Positions 40,918 through 52,226 of a DNA stretch of 64,000 nucleotides are shown here, in pieces. The notes beneath the pieces were generated by a model. That model saw only the letters and a program-made list of their open reading frames with translations, had not been told where the DNA came from and searched no databases. Position 1 is the stretch's first letter, and the number at the start of each line of letters is the position of its first letter. The DNA comes from Balanoglossus misakiensis (lineage: Eukaryota; Hemichordata), in contig CM082586.2 in the NCBI GenBank assembly GCA_040954595.2, positions 310,001 to 374,000 on the forward strand. Direction: 5' to 3'. A program made the position numbers and the translations under genes.

Positions 40918-43272
40918 ATGTTTTCCGAGCTGAACGCGATTTTAGACTATAGCCCTACTCGACCACCACAGGTACGTGCATACATGTTGTGTAATATGCG
41001 AGTTGGTATATGTATTCTCGGCGTATATATGGCTTGGTAAATAACGAAATGGTCACAGTCAAACGTGATGTACAGTATGCCTGTAAGGTCACTCCATTCG
41101 GTGCACAGGCAGTGGAATCACTGCGTTTAGTAGTAGAAATATTGAGAGGTGAAATAAAGAATTGTTAGGAGAGAACTGAGATTATAAGTCACAAGTGTGA
41201 TCCTAAAATTCCACTTGTTCACACTTTCAATATTTGACATTTCAGGGGAAATTTATTTTATTGTCGGACAGTCTTGCAGATGGCAGTTTCCTCATTCATC
41301 ATTTTCTCTCACTGTACATTAAAGGTAAGATTATCCAGTAAGATCACCTCACTAGCTATTCCACTGTACATTTGTTGAATTGAAATAAAATGACCCTTCC
41401 ATAATCAACACTTCTACATTAACCTCTAAGTTTCCTAATCTGTTATTGTGTTTCAAAGTATCGCTATGTTAATAGTTTGAACATTTGTTTTCATTTCAGG
41501 AGGACACAGAGTCTGTTTGGTTTCACTGTCTCAATCGTTCAGTCATTACAATGCAGTGTCCCTGAAACTGGTAGGTAACTTAAACACATGCAACCATGCA
41601 CTGAAAAGGGGTCTTCAGGTCACAGCCAATGCTTTATTTCATGCAGAATTTCACTGCCATTTTAATGATAACATGTTCATAGTTCCACAAACCCCTGCTG
41701 TTCCTGTGCTTCTTTATTTTCCTCCTGTTTTGCTTTCTTTCTCTATAACTCTCTTCTTCACTCGTGTATCTCTCCCCCTCACCGTTATTTGCTTTCTCAC
41801 TCCTTCTTTCCTCCTCTGCTTTTCTTTCCACACCAGATGTCATGTGACACACACACTTGAAATGTTACAGAGAATTTGGAAGTTTGAACTGTGATTGTAT
41901 GATGGACTTCCTTTAAATGTAAGAGAGTGTTTATAGTTTTCATGTGATTGTAAAAACTAACTTGCTGTAAAAAATAACTGAAATAAACAAGCTTTGTAAT
42001 AAGCCTAAGAGATTCAGATAGTCAGAGTTGATCTGATTACCTGAGCCAAAAAGTTCACAATTAACTTGTGAATCTGATGAACATTTTTCTATTTTTGCCA
42101 GGGTGTGAACTTGACATCTGCAAGGGAAAATAAACAACTGACGTTTATAGACGGACTGAAATATTCCGCCCAATTGTTTGACGAGTCCTCCTCAGAAAAC
42201 AACCCACTGTTGTGTGTCAGGTATGTACAGCAATTAATCATTAAAAGACAAAGCTCTGGCAGTTTCACTTCAATATTCATGAGCAAATGGCATCATTGGG
42301 ATAAGCCTAGCACTGATAAATTTCTATTTTCCTGAAAATTAAAAGGTACCACACAATACCGTTTTATTGCTTTTGGGGAAAACTTTGTAATTAAATATAT
42401 TGATGAACTATCAACAATAATTGGTTTATTTCAGAAACAAAGAGAAGACACTGCAACCATTGTATGAAATGATCCGAGATAGTTTATGTAGTAATCAATC
42501 AGAGATCAACTCACCAGTTTTAGTTCTGATAGACGATTTGAGTATATTACTGACTCTTGGAGTTCCTGTGATAGATGTCTATGATTTTATGCATTACTTA
42601 ATTGTGATGCTGTGTGGACATTTGCAGGTAAGGAGATATTTATTCTGGTAATATCACGTTTATGTTAAATCAGTTTCAGGTTTTTTTGTTATGTTTACAT
42701 GTTTATTTTGTCCAAATGTCATTGTTGGTTACTGTTGGTCACAAAAGGACTATCGACAATCAAGTTTTTCTGAGTGCACTCTTTATTTTGACATTTAGCT
42801 CAAATGGTTGTGATATAAGCATTAATACTCAGCATAACTATTTTCCCATCAGTCATTAGGTTGCCTAGTGACCCTCATCCATACTGATAAAGAAGTAGAA
42901 GATGAAGAAAATGACCTCCTCCTCAGACAGCTTGGTTACCATAGTAACCTTCATCTCCATGTTGAGGGACTGTCAAGTGGGTACTGCAAAGATGTACATG
43001 GTCAGGTGAGGTTGGTTCTGTTGGCCTACCGCATAATATCACAGCCAAGTCCAAGGTCTGTTGCCCTCTATTGTAGCCCACCAATTGTGATGAGTACCCA
43101 TCATGCAATGCCAATGGTTAATAGACACCTTTTTTTTTTGCAGATATCCATTTCCTGGAGTGATCCTTGGCAGATTACACTCAACCGAGCACAACAAAAA
43201 CTTCTGCAGTACAAAATCCATGATAAAAATGTGACATTTTTTGCACCAGGTACTTCATCAGCTGTACTATGA
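40918..43272 (+). CDS. ELP6: Elongator complex protein 6
   Basis: Seven exons: 40918-40971, 41246-41324, 41500-41570, 42102-42220, 42435-42627, 42853-43005 and 43144-43272. They encode 265 residues, against about 266 in human ELP6. Matching landmarks: MFSELNAILDYSP at the N-terminus, DGSFLIHHFLSLY, QSFSHYN, LVLIDDLSILLTLGV, EDEENDLLLRQL, EGLSSGYCKDVHGQ, and YKIHDKNVTFFAPGTSSAVL at the C-terminus. ELP6 forms the ELP4-ELP5-ELP6 hexameric RecA-like ring of Elongator, which supports wobble-uridine modification of tRNAs. The canonical P-loop is not evident, as usual for this subunit. It is co-directional with CCDC43, with about 1.2 kb between stop and start. A poly(A) signal AATAAA lies at 43436. 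Confidence 0.96.
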
Positions 43273-43435
43273 TATTCCTTAGAAACAGCATAGCCTAGAG
43301 AATCTATTCTGAATGTTCCTACCAGGTGAGGGGTCAATACTTCCATGTCATGTGAGCAGTTTTATAGTTTGTTAAAAAGGACTGTAAAAATGAAGTGTAA
43401 ACTTCACACTTTACATCTGTAAGTTATATGAAGTC

Positions 43436-43441
43436 AATAAA
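43436..43441 (+). promoter_or_regulatory. Poly(A) signal of ELP6
   Basis: AATAAA 164 bases after the ELP6 stop codon. The first exon of the next, unidentified exon series begins only about 60 bases further on. Confidence 0.65.
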
Positions 43442-43497
43442 AAACAAACACTTATGAAAGTTGTGTATAACTGGGTTTCATAACGTGTGAATTACAG

Positions 43498-45310
43498 GAT
43501 GGGTGAATTGTTCTCATTGGATAGAATCAGAGTATTGCATCTGGTTGAGTTTGGAACCAGTGGTGTACAGTACTGATGGCATGGATTTACAAATTGATTT
43601 AATATTTCAATATCCAACCCAGGTGGATTTGGTGGTCCTCTGTACTCTGGTGGTCTTCATACAGAAAAGATGTGCACCTCGGTACCAGTAACTAAGGTAA
43701 CTCTAGTTGTCCTGCTATTATTGTTTGGTGGTCCTTATTGTATTTGAAAAGAATTTTCCCTCGGATATTGATTCTGTGCAGTTTGCAGGTCTTCTTCAAA
43801 ATGTGACCCTCATTCCGAATTGAGTTATTTTTGTTTGAGGTCAACAAATTAAGCCAGAGACCGGAATCACATGCTAATTTTTTTTCATTTGTTCCTGTTC
43901 ATTTTAATTATTGACTGCCAGCATACATACTTTTATTATTACCAGCTTATATCGATGGAAATAATTAGTCTTTATCTTATGCTTACCCACTCATTGTCTC
44001 TGTAAGCAAAACATATATTCTGTGCTTCCCAGGAATAAGGCTACAAAAAAAAAACACTCAATAAACATTCTTCACTTCTCACATCTCCACTGCAGAGGAT
44101 ATCCTCGAATTAAAAGCCCCTGTCGATTAGGTGTTTTTTAAACCAAGGATTTGAAGTGAACCATGGTAGTGAAAGGGTTAATATTCAGTGGAAAAGAATG
44201 ACGTGCATCATGTAAACTTATGCTGGCAATATATGAAATAAAAAAGAGTTTGTCAATTAGTATAAATGTTCCAATCCCCTTAGAGCCATTTTGCAGTAAA
44301 TTAGCTCAGCAGGAATAAGTTTCCAAAATAGCATGATGGACCATATGGCAAGGCAACAGTTCCTGTTGCATTTTTTTGTGAATGAGTTGAAGGATGTCCT
44401 TAAAAGAGCTGGTATCTACCCTGACCCTGTTCTGTATTTAAGTGCATCTCAGTTCACCTTCACTCCAGTCGTTGTCACGAATCTGGAGAGGTAAGTAACC
44501 ATGGCCACACCCATCCCACCACGCCTTTTTTCACGTTTAGGCTTTTGCTGAGTTTTAGTAACAGTTTGCAGACCAGTTTAATATTGAAGTTGGGTATTAA
44601 TGCAAAGTGTGTAAAAACTGTCCGTTTTTAAATCTTCATTGTTATAGTACATGTAATTCGATGGGAGTATCGATAAATGCTATTTCTTTATTGGGTCCGA
44701 TTTGGACTAGAAAGTATATACCTTTAGCCACCACATGAATTGAGTGTGGAGAAAATGTTAGACTATTTTATTCCCTGAGGTATATGGCAACAGTACAGAC
44801 AGCTTCCAGACAACATAATCTACAGGACTAAAATATGCCTTTGTGTTCAATTCTTCAATGGCTTTTCGGTGTTGTTTTCGAAACAAAACCATTCCGACAA
44901 AAGTCTCGCACTTTGTTGAAGGTTTTCATTATGTAATGTCTGTATGTTGCAGACGCAACATCAGAATAGTAAATAGACTAGACGGCTATGGCACATTTGC
45001 GGGTGATTGATTACGTGAATTTTAATCTTGGATTCACATTTTCGGTTGTGCCTAATGCATGTGATAATTTCTTCAGTGGTCACATTTCTTTGCAACTTCT
45101 GAAATGCAATGACTTTTGGTTTCACGATGCACCCATGCGGCGGCCATCATCGAAGGTTTATACCTGATCACCTGATCTCAAATCTGTCAAATGGGTCCGT
45201 TCTATGTAAATCGTCACTCGTGATTTGTTGCTTACTTTTCACTGGTTGGCAGAGAAAGGTTTGTCTGGGAGATTGCGTATGGCAATGGCAATAGAGGTCT
45301 GTTTATTTAG
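43498..45310 (+). CDS. Unrecognised multi-exon gene or gene fragment
   Basis: Candidate exons, each with AG/GT borders and matching phases: 43498-43562 (MGELFSLDRIRVLHLVEFGT...), 43623-43696 (GFGGPLYSGGLHTEKMCTSV...), 43922-44001 (low-complexity, least certain), 44096-44130 (GYPRIKSPCR), 44313-44490 (includes MARQQFLLHFFVNELKDVL and YPDPVLYLSASQFTFTPVVV) and 45253-45310 (ERFVWEIAYGNGN, ending in TAG). Phases run 1, 0, 2, 1, 2 without conflict. The 44313-44490 exon looks the most protein-like and has a strong AG|GTAAGT donor. I do not recognise the family. The first exon needs either its own ATG at 43499 or an upstream exon, and it starts just past the ELP6 poly(A) signal. There is too little room for a large gene, so this may be a duplicated fragment or a short fast-evolving gene. 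Confidence 0.45.
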
Positions 45311-46433
45311 AATAACAATGAACTTAACATTGTTTAAATATCATTTGCAATGACGTCAAGCATAATTTAGTGACCATCTCGTTCATTCTATTCGTACAAC
45401 GGAACGTAAGAGATCTGGAACAAGTAAGATAACTTTCTTTTTCATTTGATTAACTCTGATGTACTTTTGGGAGATTTTTTTCAATTGCATTTTATGGCGT
45501 GGAAACTTTTGTGTTCTTGGCCAGTTATATTCATATGCGTATCGTGGATTCGCACCAGTCTTGGTGGTTGTTAGTAGTTCCACTTCGTTTGGACCACCTG
45601 ACCTTGTCTAGTCTAAGTTGTTTGCGCGACTATTGTAAATTACCATGAGTACAATTTGTATATATGAGAATCATAGGCATAGATTTTTATTTAGAATAAC
45701 TGCACAAAGTCGATGCACTACCAAACTATTATACTTCTAACACAAAAACCGAAGTACGATTCATTACGGTGCTGATATTTGTGTTTGTGGCAAATATTAG
45801 CCTTCACTTGCATGTCAATAGTTTATGTAACTACTCATAACCAAGAACGCTGTGGTCTCGAGACGCTTTTTTCTGTACCCCATTGGCAGAGTTCGCAGCA
45901 ATGTGTTATCTGTTTTGCATGAACACGGGACCCTGGAATCAAGGTCTAAAATCTACGCTTATATCATGCATTGCTCAAATCTTCAGATACATTCTCGTAT
46001 AGTCAGTGGGAAACATACGATCGATCACCCAAGTGATGGATAGACCGAGCGCTAATTTTGCATATTAATTATATTTGCAATACCACTGGCTTCAGATATT
46101 GATGTCAGCAGAATCATATTTTAATGAGAGATGTGCAGTGTACTCTCAATTAACTTTCCATTTTTATTTTTATTGCCTTCCTGAGCCTGGGGTAAAAAGT
46201 CCATGAGCTGGTAGGGGTTTACCTCATGATGGCAGTTAGTCCAGAGAAGGTGTAATTTACAAAATTAAATTACCCCCTCTTGTCAACTTATATGGCCTTA
46301 TTTTGTTTCTCATTCACAAAACAAACACTATTTTAAAAACCAATAACTTCAAACGCCCCAAAACCCAGATGTCACGGTGGGAAGGGAACGATATTTTTAC
46401 CTTTTTTTTATGTTTTCATGAAGGGAATACACC
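45311..46433. other. Intergenic upstream of the first SLCO gene
   Basis: This should contain the promoter and 5'UTR of the SLCO gene that starts at 46434. I see no exon of a known family or repeat. The short open frames at 45.4-46.6 kb lack motifs. Confidence 0.4.
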
Positions 46434-49400
46434 ATGGCAGTTGACGATAGACCAGAAGACGACCCGACAGAGGGCGAGAATGACGACAAATTGCTCAATG
46501 GCGAAAAGAACAGCGACAACGATAAATCTGGAGGTGTCGGTGAGGTGGTCGTCTTTGATAACGACGACTACACTTGTGGAATAGGATCATGGCGGCCAAA
46601 GGGACTCCAGTTCCTTGCCAATGTTAATGTTGCTTTTGTGATAATTCTATTAGCAACAGTGACAACAACTCTTAACTTCGCTTCGTTTTCCACATCGATC
46701 GTCTGCTGGGAGCGACAGTTCGGTTTTTCATCAACGGCAATCGGGGCGTGCTTCACTTTCTTCGATGTGTCTTCTCTGGTTTTCCTTCCCGTGGTGACTT
46801 ACTTTGGCGGCCAGGTGAACAGCCATCGACCACGATGGATCGGGTTCAGCTTTTTTGCAACTTGCATGGGATTGGTCATCATTGGATCAACGCAATTCAT
46901 GTCTGATCTGTACGAGTACGGACACTTGCCGCTCAAATCTTCAAACTCTTCAATCGGACTCTGCGCACCATTGGATGCGGGAAACAGCAGCGGTTATTCG
47001 AGTCAAACATCTCTTCCCGGCTGTGACGACAAGGAGGTTTCTGGTAACAATCCGATGGTCTTATTCTGCATATTCCTGGGACTGTTTATCATGGGCATTG
47101 GAGTCACCCCACTCTTTACACTTGGCATTTCCTACATCGACGATCACGTGGAACGAAAGAAGGCGCCTATGTATTTTGGTGAGTTTGATTTTTTAATGTT
47201 TCATTAATAATGGAACGTCAAAGTACATGTAATAACTATGCCATGGAGGGAGGGTGGGATGGAGGGATTAACAGACGGAAGAACAGGGAAAGTTATTTTG
47301 ACTAGACCAGGTGCATCACTTTCATGTTTGGGCAGTGGTCAGTTTCTTCGGCCTGAAGGGGGTCAATTAGCATTGGTGGTGGTGAAAGCATTCCAGACTT
47401 GTGCAAGTCACACAAGGTGACAACATTGTTCTCGTAATTAACACTACGACTACTTCCATTGTTATGAAAATTAGACCATACCCCCTCTGACTTTTCCATT
47501 GCAGGAACTCTCTTTGCTATGTACGGCCTTGGTCCGTTGATCGGTTATCCCATGACGGCTTACTACACCAGCATTTACGTCGATTTCTACCGCGTTGACA
47601 CGTCGACCATAGAGATCAGCAAATCTGATCCGCGCTGGGTTGGTGCTTGGTGGCTTGGATTTTTTATCAACGCAACACTACTGTTATTGTTTACAATTCC
47701 TCTGTTGTTGCTGCCGAAAAAATTAAGGAAGCCCGAAGGAGACGATGAGAAGGAGAAAGAGATGACAATGACTGAAAAACTGAAAGGTAAGGAAAGCAAG
47801 ACTTCTTATGCTTCAGTCATACACTCACACACGCAACTCATTAAATACATATAAACGGATTCAATCCTGTGGAGGTGCTTTCAGGGGCTGTATATCGGCC
47901 TGCATCAGTGAATGTCGGCTTGCCTGCCCGTCTGTCTGCTTCGAATATCTGCAAACGACTGCGCATGTCACCAGGTGCACACCTGACTGTTAGCGGAATT
48001 TCAATCAGTTGTCGCTGCCTGAATATGTAAATTAGATACGGTTATGTAATTTTTTTACATCCAAAACTGACGATTGCCAAAGTCAGACCTGTCTGTTGCA
48101 ACTAAAAACCAACAATGTATTCGTTTTGTACCTTTGTGACGAGGAAGAATTTCCAAGAGCAATGAAGCGCCTTTTTACAAACTCTACTCTGATGTGTGTA
48201 ATACTGGCCATGACAACGGAATCGGCTTTGTTGAGCGCTGTGGCGGCTTTTTGTGCTAAGTACATTATGAACCAGTTCCGAACAAGCGTTTCACTGGCTG
48301 CATTCATTGTTCGTAAGTACACATTTTGTCTGACAGTTTTTCTTCAAATACATATACCACTGCCAATATATTGTCATGCGGACAAAACGTCTCGTTGGAG
48401 ATACCTGGTTAACAACCCCAAAATGGAAGTTATAACAACTAAACGAGAATTTGAATTGAGTTTGTTTTTTATTTGAAACAGCTATTGGTTTCGTCATTCC
48501 CACAACTGTCGGCATCTTTGGTGGTGGCGCTCTTCAACGACTATTCAAACCGACGCTGAGGATGGTGGCGAGGAACGCAACCTTGACACAGATTGCTTGT
48601 TTGTTAATCGTTTTTCCACTTATGTTTATCGGCTGTGATAACTACAAGTTTGCTGGGATAAACCACCCGTATCCTATTGGCAAGTGAGTTAACGACCATT
48701 GTTATTGTTGACAGATGAATTTTAGTACGGGCTTATGAAAGTTAAAACAAACATTCTTTGAATCATATGTGCACTTCTAGATATTTCTGTAATTACCAAA
48801 GTATTTTGCGACCAAACTTAATTACATGTAGGTTCGTTTGTTATGCGCATGTTTTATTATAGTATAACATCACAATCTGAGGAAAACAGTAATCGAATCC
48901 ATATTTGTGTTCCAGTGAAATTGGTAAGAGTGTTCCCCGTGGTCTCAATGCACAGTGTAATAGCGAATGTTCCTGTCCACCGAATGCACCATTTAATCCA
49001 GTCTGTGGCTCCAACGGTGTGACTTACTATTCAGCTTGTCATGCGGGATGTCAAGGGTATTCACAGCTCAGTCCTGATTTGACTAACGCGGTAAGTTATG
49101 GATGGCGGTTCTAGACTTCTTCGACAACTAAGTTCAAACGATTTTGGTACATCAAGACGTATGACACATTGAACAAAAAGTGAATACATTGCCAAAATAT
49201 ATTGTAGCCCTCAAGTTATAGTTGCCAATGGTTCAAGATGTTTCTCTTTCTTTCATAGACGTTAGCCGGATGCTCCTGTGTGGTGGATCTCAAGCCAAAC
49301 CTAGAGACAACGTATGTTGAAATTCTAGAGTTCTCCACCCCAGATGCCCTCCAAGTCGGTTCAGACGTAAAGAAAAGTGTGACTCCTGCCACAACACCCA

Positions 49401-50473
49401 TGTTAACAGTGCAAGGAATGAACGGCAATGATACCGACGTCCCCACGATCAAAGCATTGGCAGAAACGAGTTCTGATATCAACGATTACTCTTCGATGAC
49501 GTTGCAAGAGGGCGCTGCCTACCATTCACCTGAATTCACTGGATCTGCCACACTTGGTATCTGTGGAGAGCAATGTACAAATGAGCTGATAGTGTTTACT
49601 GTTCTCTTGTTCACGCTGTGTTTGTTGAAGAATTTACCACAGACACCAGCTCTTGAACTCCTGCTGAGGTACGTGTACACTGTAGACCTTTCAGATTTTG
49701 CATTAACAGAATCAACTTTTAAGGAATGGTAACTTTTATTGGCTTGAGAGTCCATTTCTTTGCTGGGGTTCACGTGGGTCAGCCTCTTTGGAAAAAGATG
49801 AATTTCTGGATTGCCATTAAATGGTCCAAATGGAACTTTCTCAAAGTTCTATCTTGACAGTTAGAGAAAATTCTCGACGCATCAAACTTTCCATGTAAGG
49901 CAAGGCGAAGTAGAATGTTATCTTTGTTCTATTTGTGGTAAAAGTAATTCATGTTATACATTGCAGGAGCGTAAAACCAACAGACAAACCCTTTGCACTT
50001 GGATTGAGGACAATGTTCTCCCAAATATTTGGTAAGGTTTTACTCATTTTTGTAAAACTTGTATTAGGGGAAAACCACTTCATTTCTGGAGGGTGGATGA
50101 TGTCTGGAAGAAAAAAATTGTTGGCCCACCCCTCCCGAAATCAAATGGCTCTCCCCTTAGTTAAACGTTTATCTTTATCTCCGTAGCTTGGATTCCAACG
50201 TCTCTCTACATCGGCGCCATCTTCGATTCGACATGCACGTTTTGGGGAAAGACACCTTGCGGAGATAGAGGGACATGCTGGGTCTACGATCTTCCTTCCT
50301 ACCGTATGAAGTTTTTTGCTGTTATACTCTGCATCAAGATTCTTAGCTTTGTCTTCTACCTGTTGACGTGGCTGACACTGAGAGGTAAAGGTGAGACAGA
50401 GAGTAAGGAGAATGGGTACAAGACAGTGGCGATGAACTCCGATGACATTTCTTTGAAGCCTACCAAAGTGTGA
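46434..50473 (+). CDS. Solute carrier organic anion transporter (OATP/SLCO), first copy
   Basis: Eight exons: 46434-47178, 47505-47786, 48148-48312, 48482-48683, 48916-49090, 49259-49668, 49967-50031 and 50187-50473. They total 776 codons plus TGA. It is a multi-pass plasma-membrane carrier of the major-facilitator type. Seen: CGIGSWRP and a first helix around [25 protein letters not shown]-type [17 protein letters not shown]; the OATP signature [13 protein letters not shown]; an extracellular Kazal-like cysteine module in exon 5 ([20 protein letters not shown]); late-loop cysteines ([17 protein letters not shown]); [13 protein letters not shown]; and [20 protein letters not shown] before the last helix. 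Exon 6 carries a Ser/Thr-rich stretch of about 80 residues in an extracellular loop, longer than I expect for the family. The start ACACCATGG is a good context. Exon 3 uses the acceptor GAAG|AATTT, which gives the family motif EFPRAMKRL. Poly(A) signal at 50523. Substrate unknown. Confidence 0.94.
48916..49090 (+). other. Kazal-domain exon of the first SLCO copy
   Basis: A 175-base exon, phase 2 to 0, encoding the cysteine-rich extracellular loop typical of OATPs: C-x3-C-x-C-x7[18 protein letters not shown]. The corresponding exon of the second copy (54610-54772) differs at only about 7 of 110 aligned bases across the core. Confidence 0.9.
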
Positions 50474-50522
50474 AACTGTGCAGATACATATCGCGGTAGA
50501 ATAATTATGTTATCTGCATATC

Positions 50523-50528
50523 AATAAA
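50523..50528 (+). promoter_or_regulatory. Poly(A) signal of the first SLCO gene
   Basis: AATAAA 50 bases after the stop codon, in the context TATCAATAAAG. Confidence 0.7.
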
Positions 50529-52226
50529 GTTATCAATCTTAGTTTTTTTTCTTGAGGTTGTTTTTTGGGAAAACAATTCTAGTACTAGCATATTCAAATA
50601 ACTACACCGAAAGTGATGAACATACACTAGATCACTCTCTGAAGGTTATGATGGTTTGATGCTTCATGTCAATTATTTGCTTATATGAATATGTAATGAA
50701 ATTTTCTAATCGGCGATATATTTATGAATTTTCTGCAAATTTCAATTTTTAATGAATTTTTATAATTAGTCATATATTTCTTAATTGTCAGGAATTTATA
50801 ATATTTAATGAACGCTTGTAATTATTAATTTTTTTATGACATTTCTGATTTGACCTTATTTGATCAAACTTACTTCAGAGATTATTCTCACAGAGATCAG
50901 ACTGTGCTGTTAGACATTCAACTGAATAATTGCCAATTTCCTTACATAAAGCATTTTTGGAAACTTGTTAGAGAACTTCTTATATTATTATTACTTTTCC
51001 GATTACATACTGCTGATTGTGCAAATCTTCGTAAAAAGACGCCATAGTCTTGAGGAACCGCTTCCCAATCGCACATTGCACGATTCAATTTCCGCAACGT
51101 AAATTTAAATATTGTATTTCATCGTGCTCTCAGCAGAGTAGTACTGCCTCGGTGGTGTGTGCCCAAAGCTCCATTCTTAGACGGGGCACATCATTTATGC
51201 GTAAATATGCAAATGAAAATCGGGGCGGGGTCATTCAGTGCTGCGGTACTTTCGTCTTCTGAGTGATGATCACCTGCCTCTGAGATACTACTAGAATATA
51301 CCCCCTTTGACGTTTGTTCAGCGGCTGATCTCAGCTTGTGGTCACCTCAAAAGGTAATTAAGATTCCTAAACACTTCTGTTTTTAAGCCGAGAAAGACTA
51401 ACACCGTTACAGTTTGAATGCCATGTACCTTGAGTGTGCTGGATCACTGTAAAGGTGCCGAGAGTTCGCTTGACCTGTTTTCCGTTTACATTAATTTACG
51501 GTCTTCTGGCCTTGTTCGTCCGTTCATGAGTATTCATGAGTATACACAAAATATGGACTTTGATGGTCGTCTAGGAAAATGACTGGAGAACTGTGTGTAC
51601 AACTTTTTACAATTTCTTGTCATATTTAAATCATATATCCGAATTTCGATTTTATAGATGTGTTGTATTTTATTATTGTACTATTTGATTACAAATGTAA
51701 TTAAGGAATATCTACGTTTCTTTAAGAGTGATCCCATGTGCAGAATTACTTTTTTTAAACTGATCAATTAAACACTGTCGTCTCGTTTCGACCTCGGTTG
51801 GAGACCCGCTGTGTTTCGACAGACGACAAATGGCTTGTAAATCTACATGTATTTGATTATCTTGTTGTTGTGTTTTCGATAAAGAAAGACCCCTTATATG
51901 GAAGTGAGGTTGCCACAGAACAATAGTGTAGTAAACCTTGAAGAAAAACAGCGCCACGGTTTTGCAAAATATTGAATGAGGAATTTCGGAAAGTTCGTGT
52001 AACTGGCTTGTATTTGGTACGCGATGTATGTCTTGCCCTGGAGTGACGTCCAACGACCTTTTTATAGGTCTCGCCTCACAATGTGCCTGCAAATGCTCAG
52101 GTCAAGCAGAATGACCCAATTTCCATTTTTCATAGCATAGCAATTCTCCTCGACAACAATAACCAAACAGTATAAATCCTTCGGTAAAAGCTTAACATTA
52201 ATCATTTCTTCTGAAAGAACCGCGCG
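50529..52226. other. Intergenic between the two SLCO genes
   Basis: Very AT-rich in the first 300 bases, with repeated AATTT-type words at 50690-50840 but no clean period. The remainder should hold the promoter of the second SLCO gene. No exon with motif support is seen. Confidence 0.45.

Noticed and set aside
41517-41894. 125-codon plus-strand open frame overlapping ELP6 exon 3
   Set aside because: Its start is the ELP6 exon, but it then reads through the GTAGGT donor into the intron. The conserved protein continues at 42102.
47808-47993. Short cysteine-rich frame in SLCO intron 2
   Set aside because: It is intronic, out of phase with both neighbouring exons and has no splice borders.
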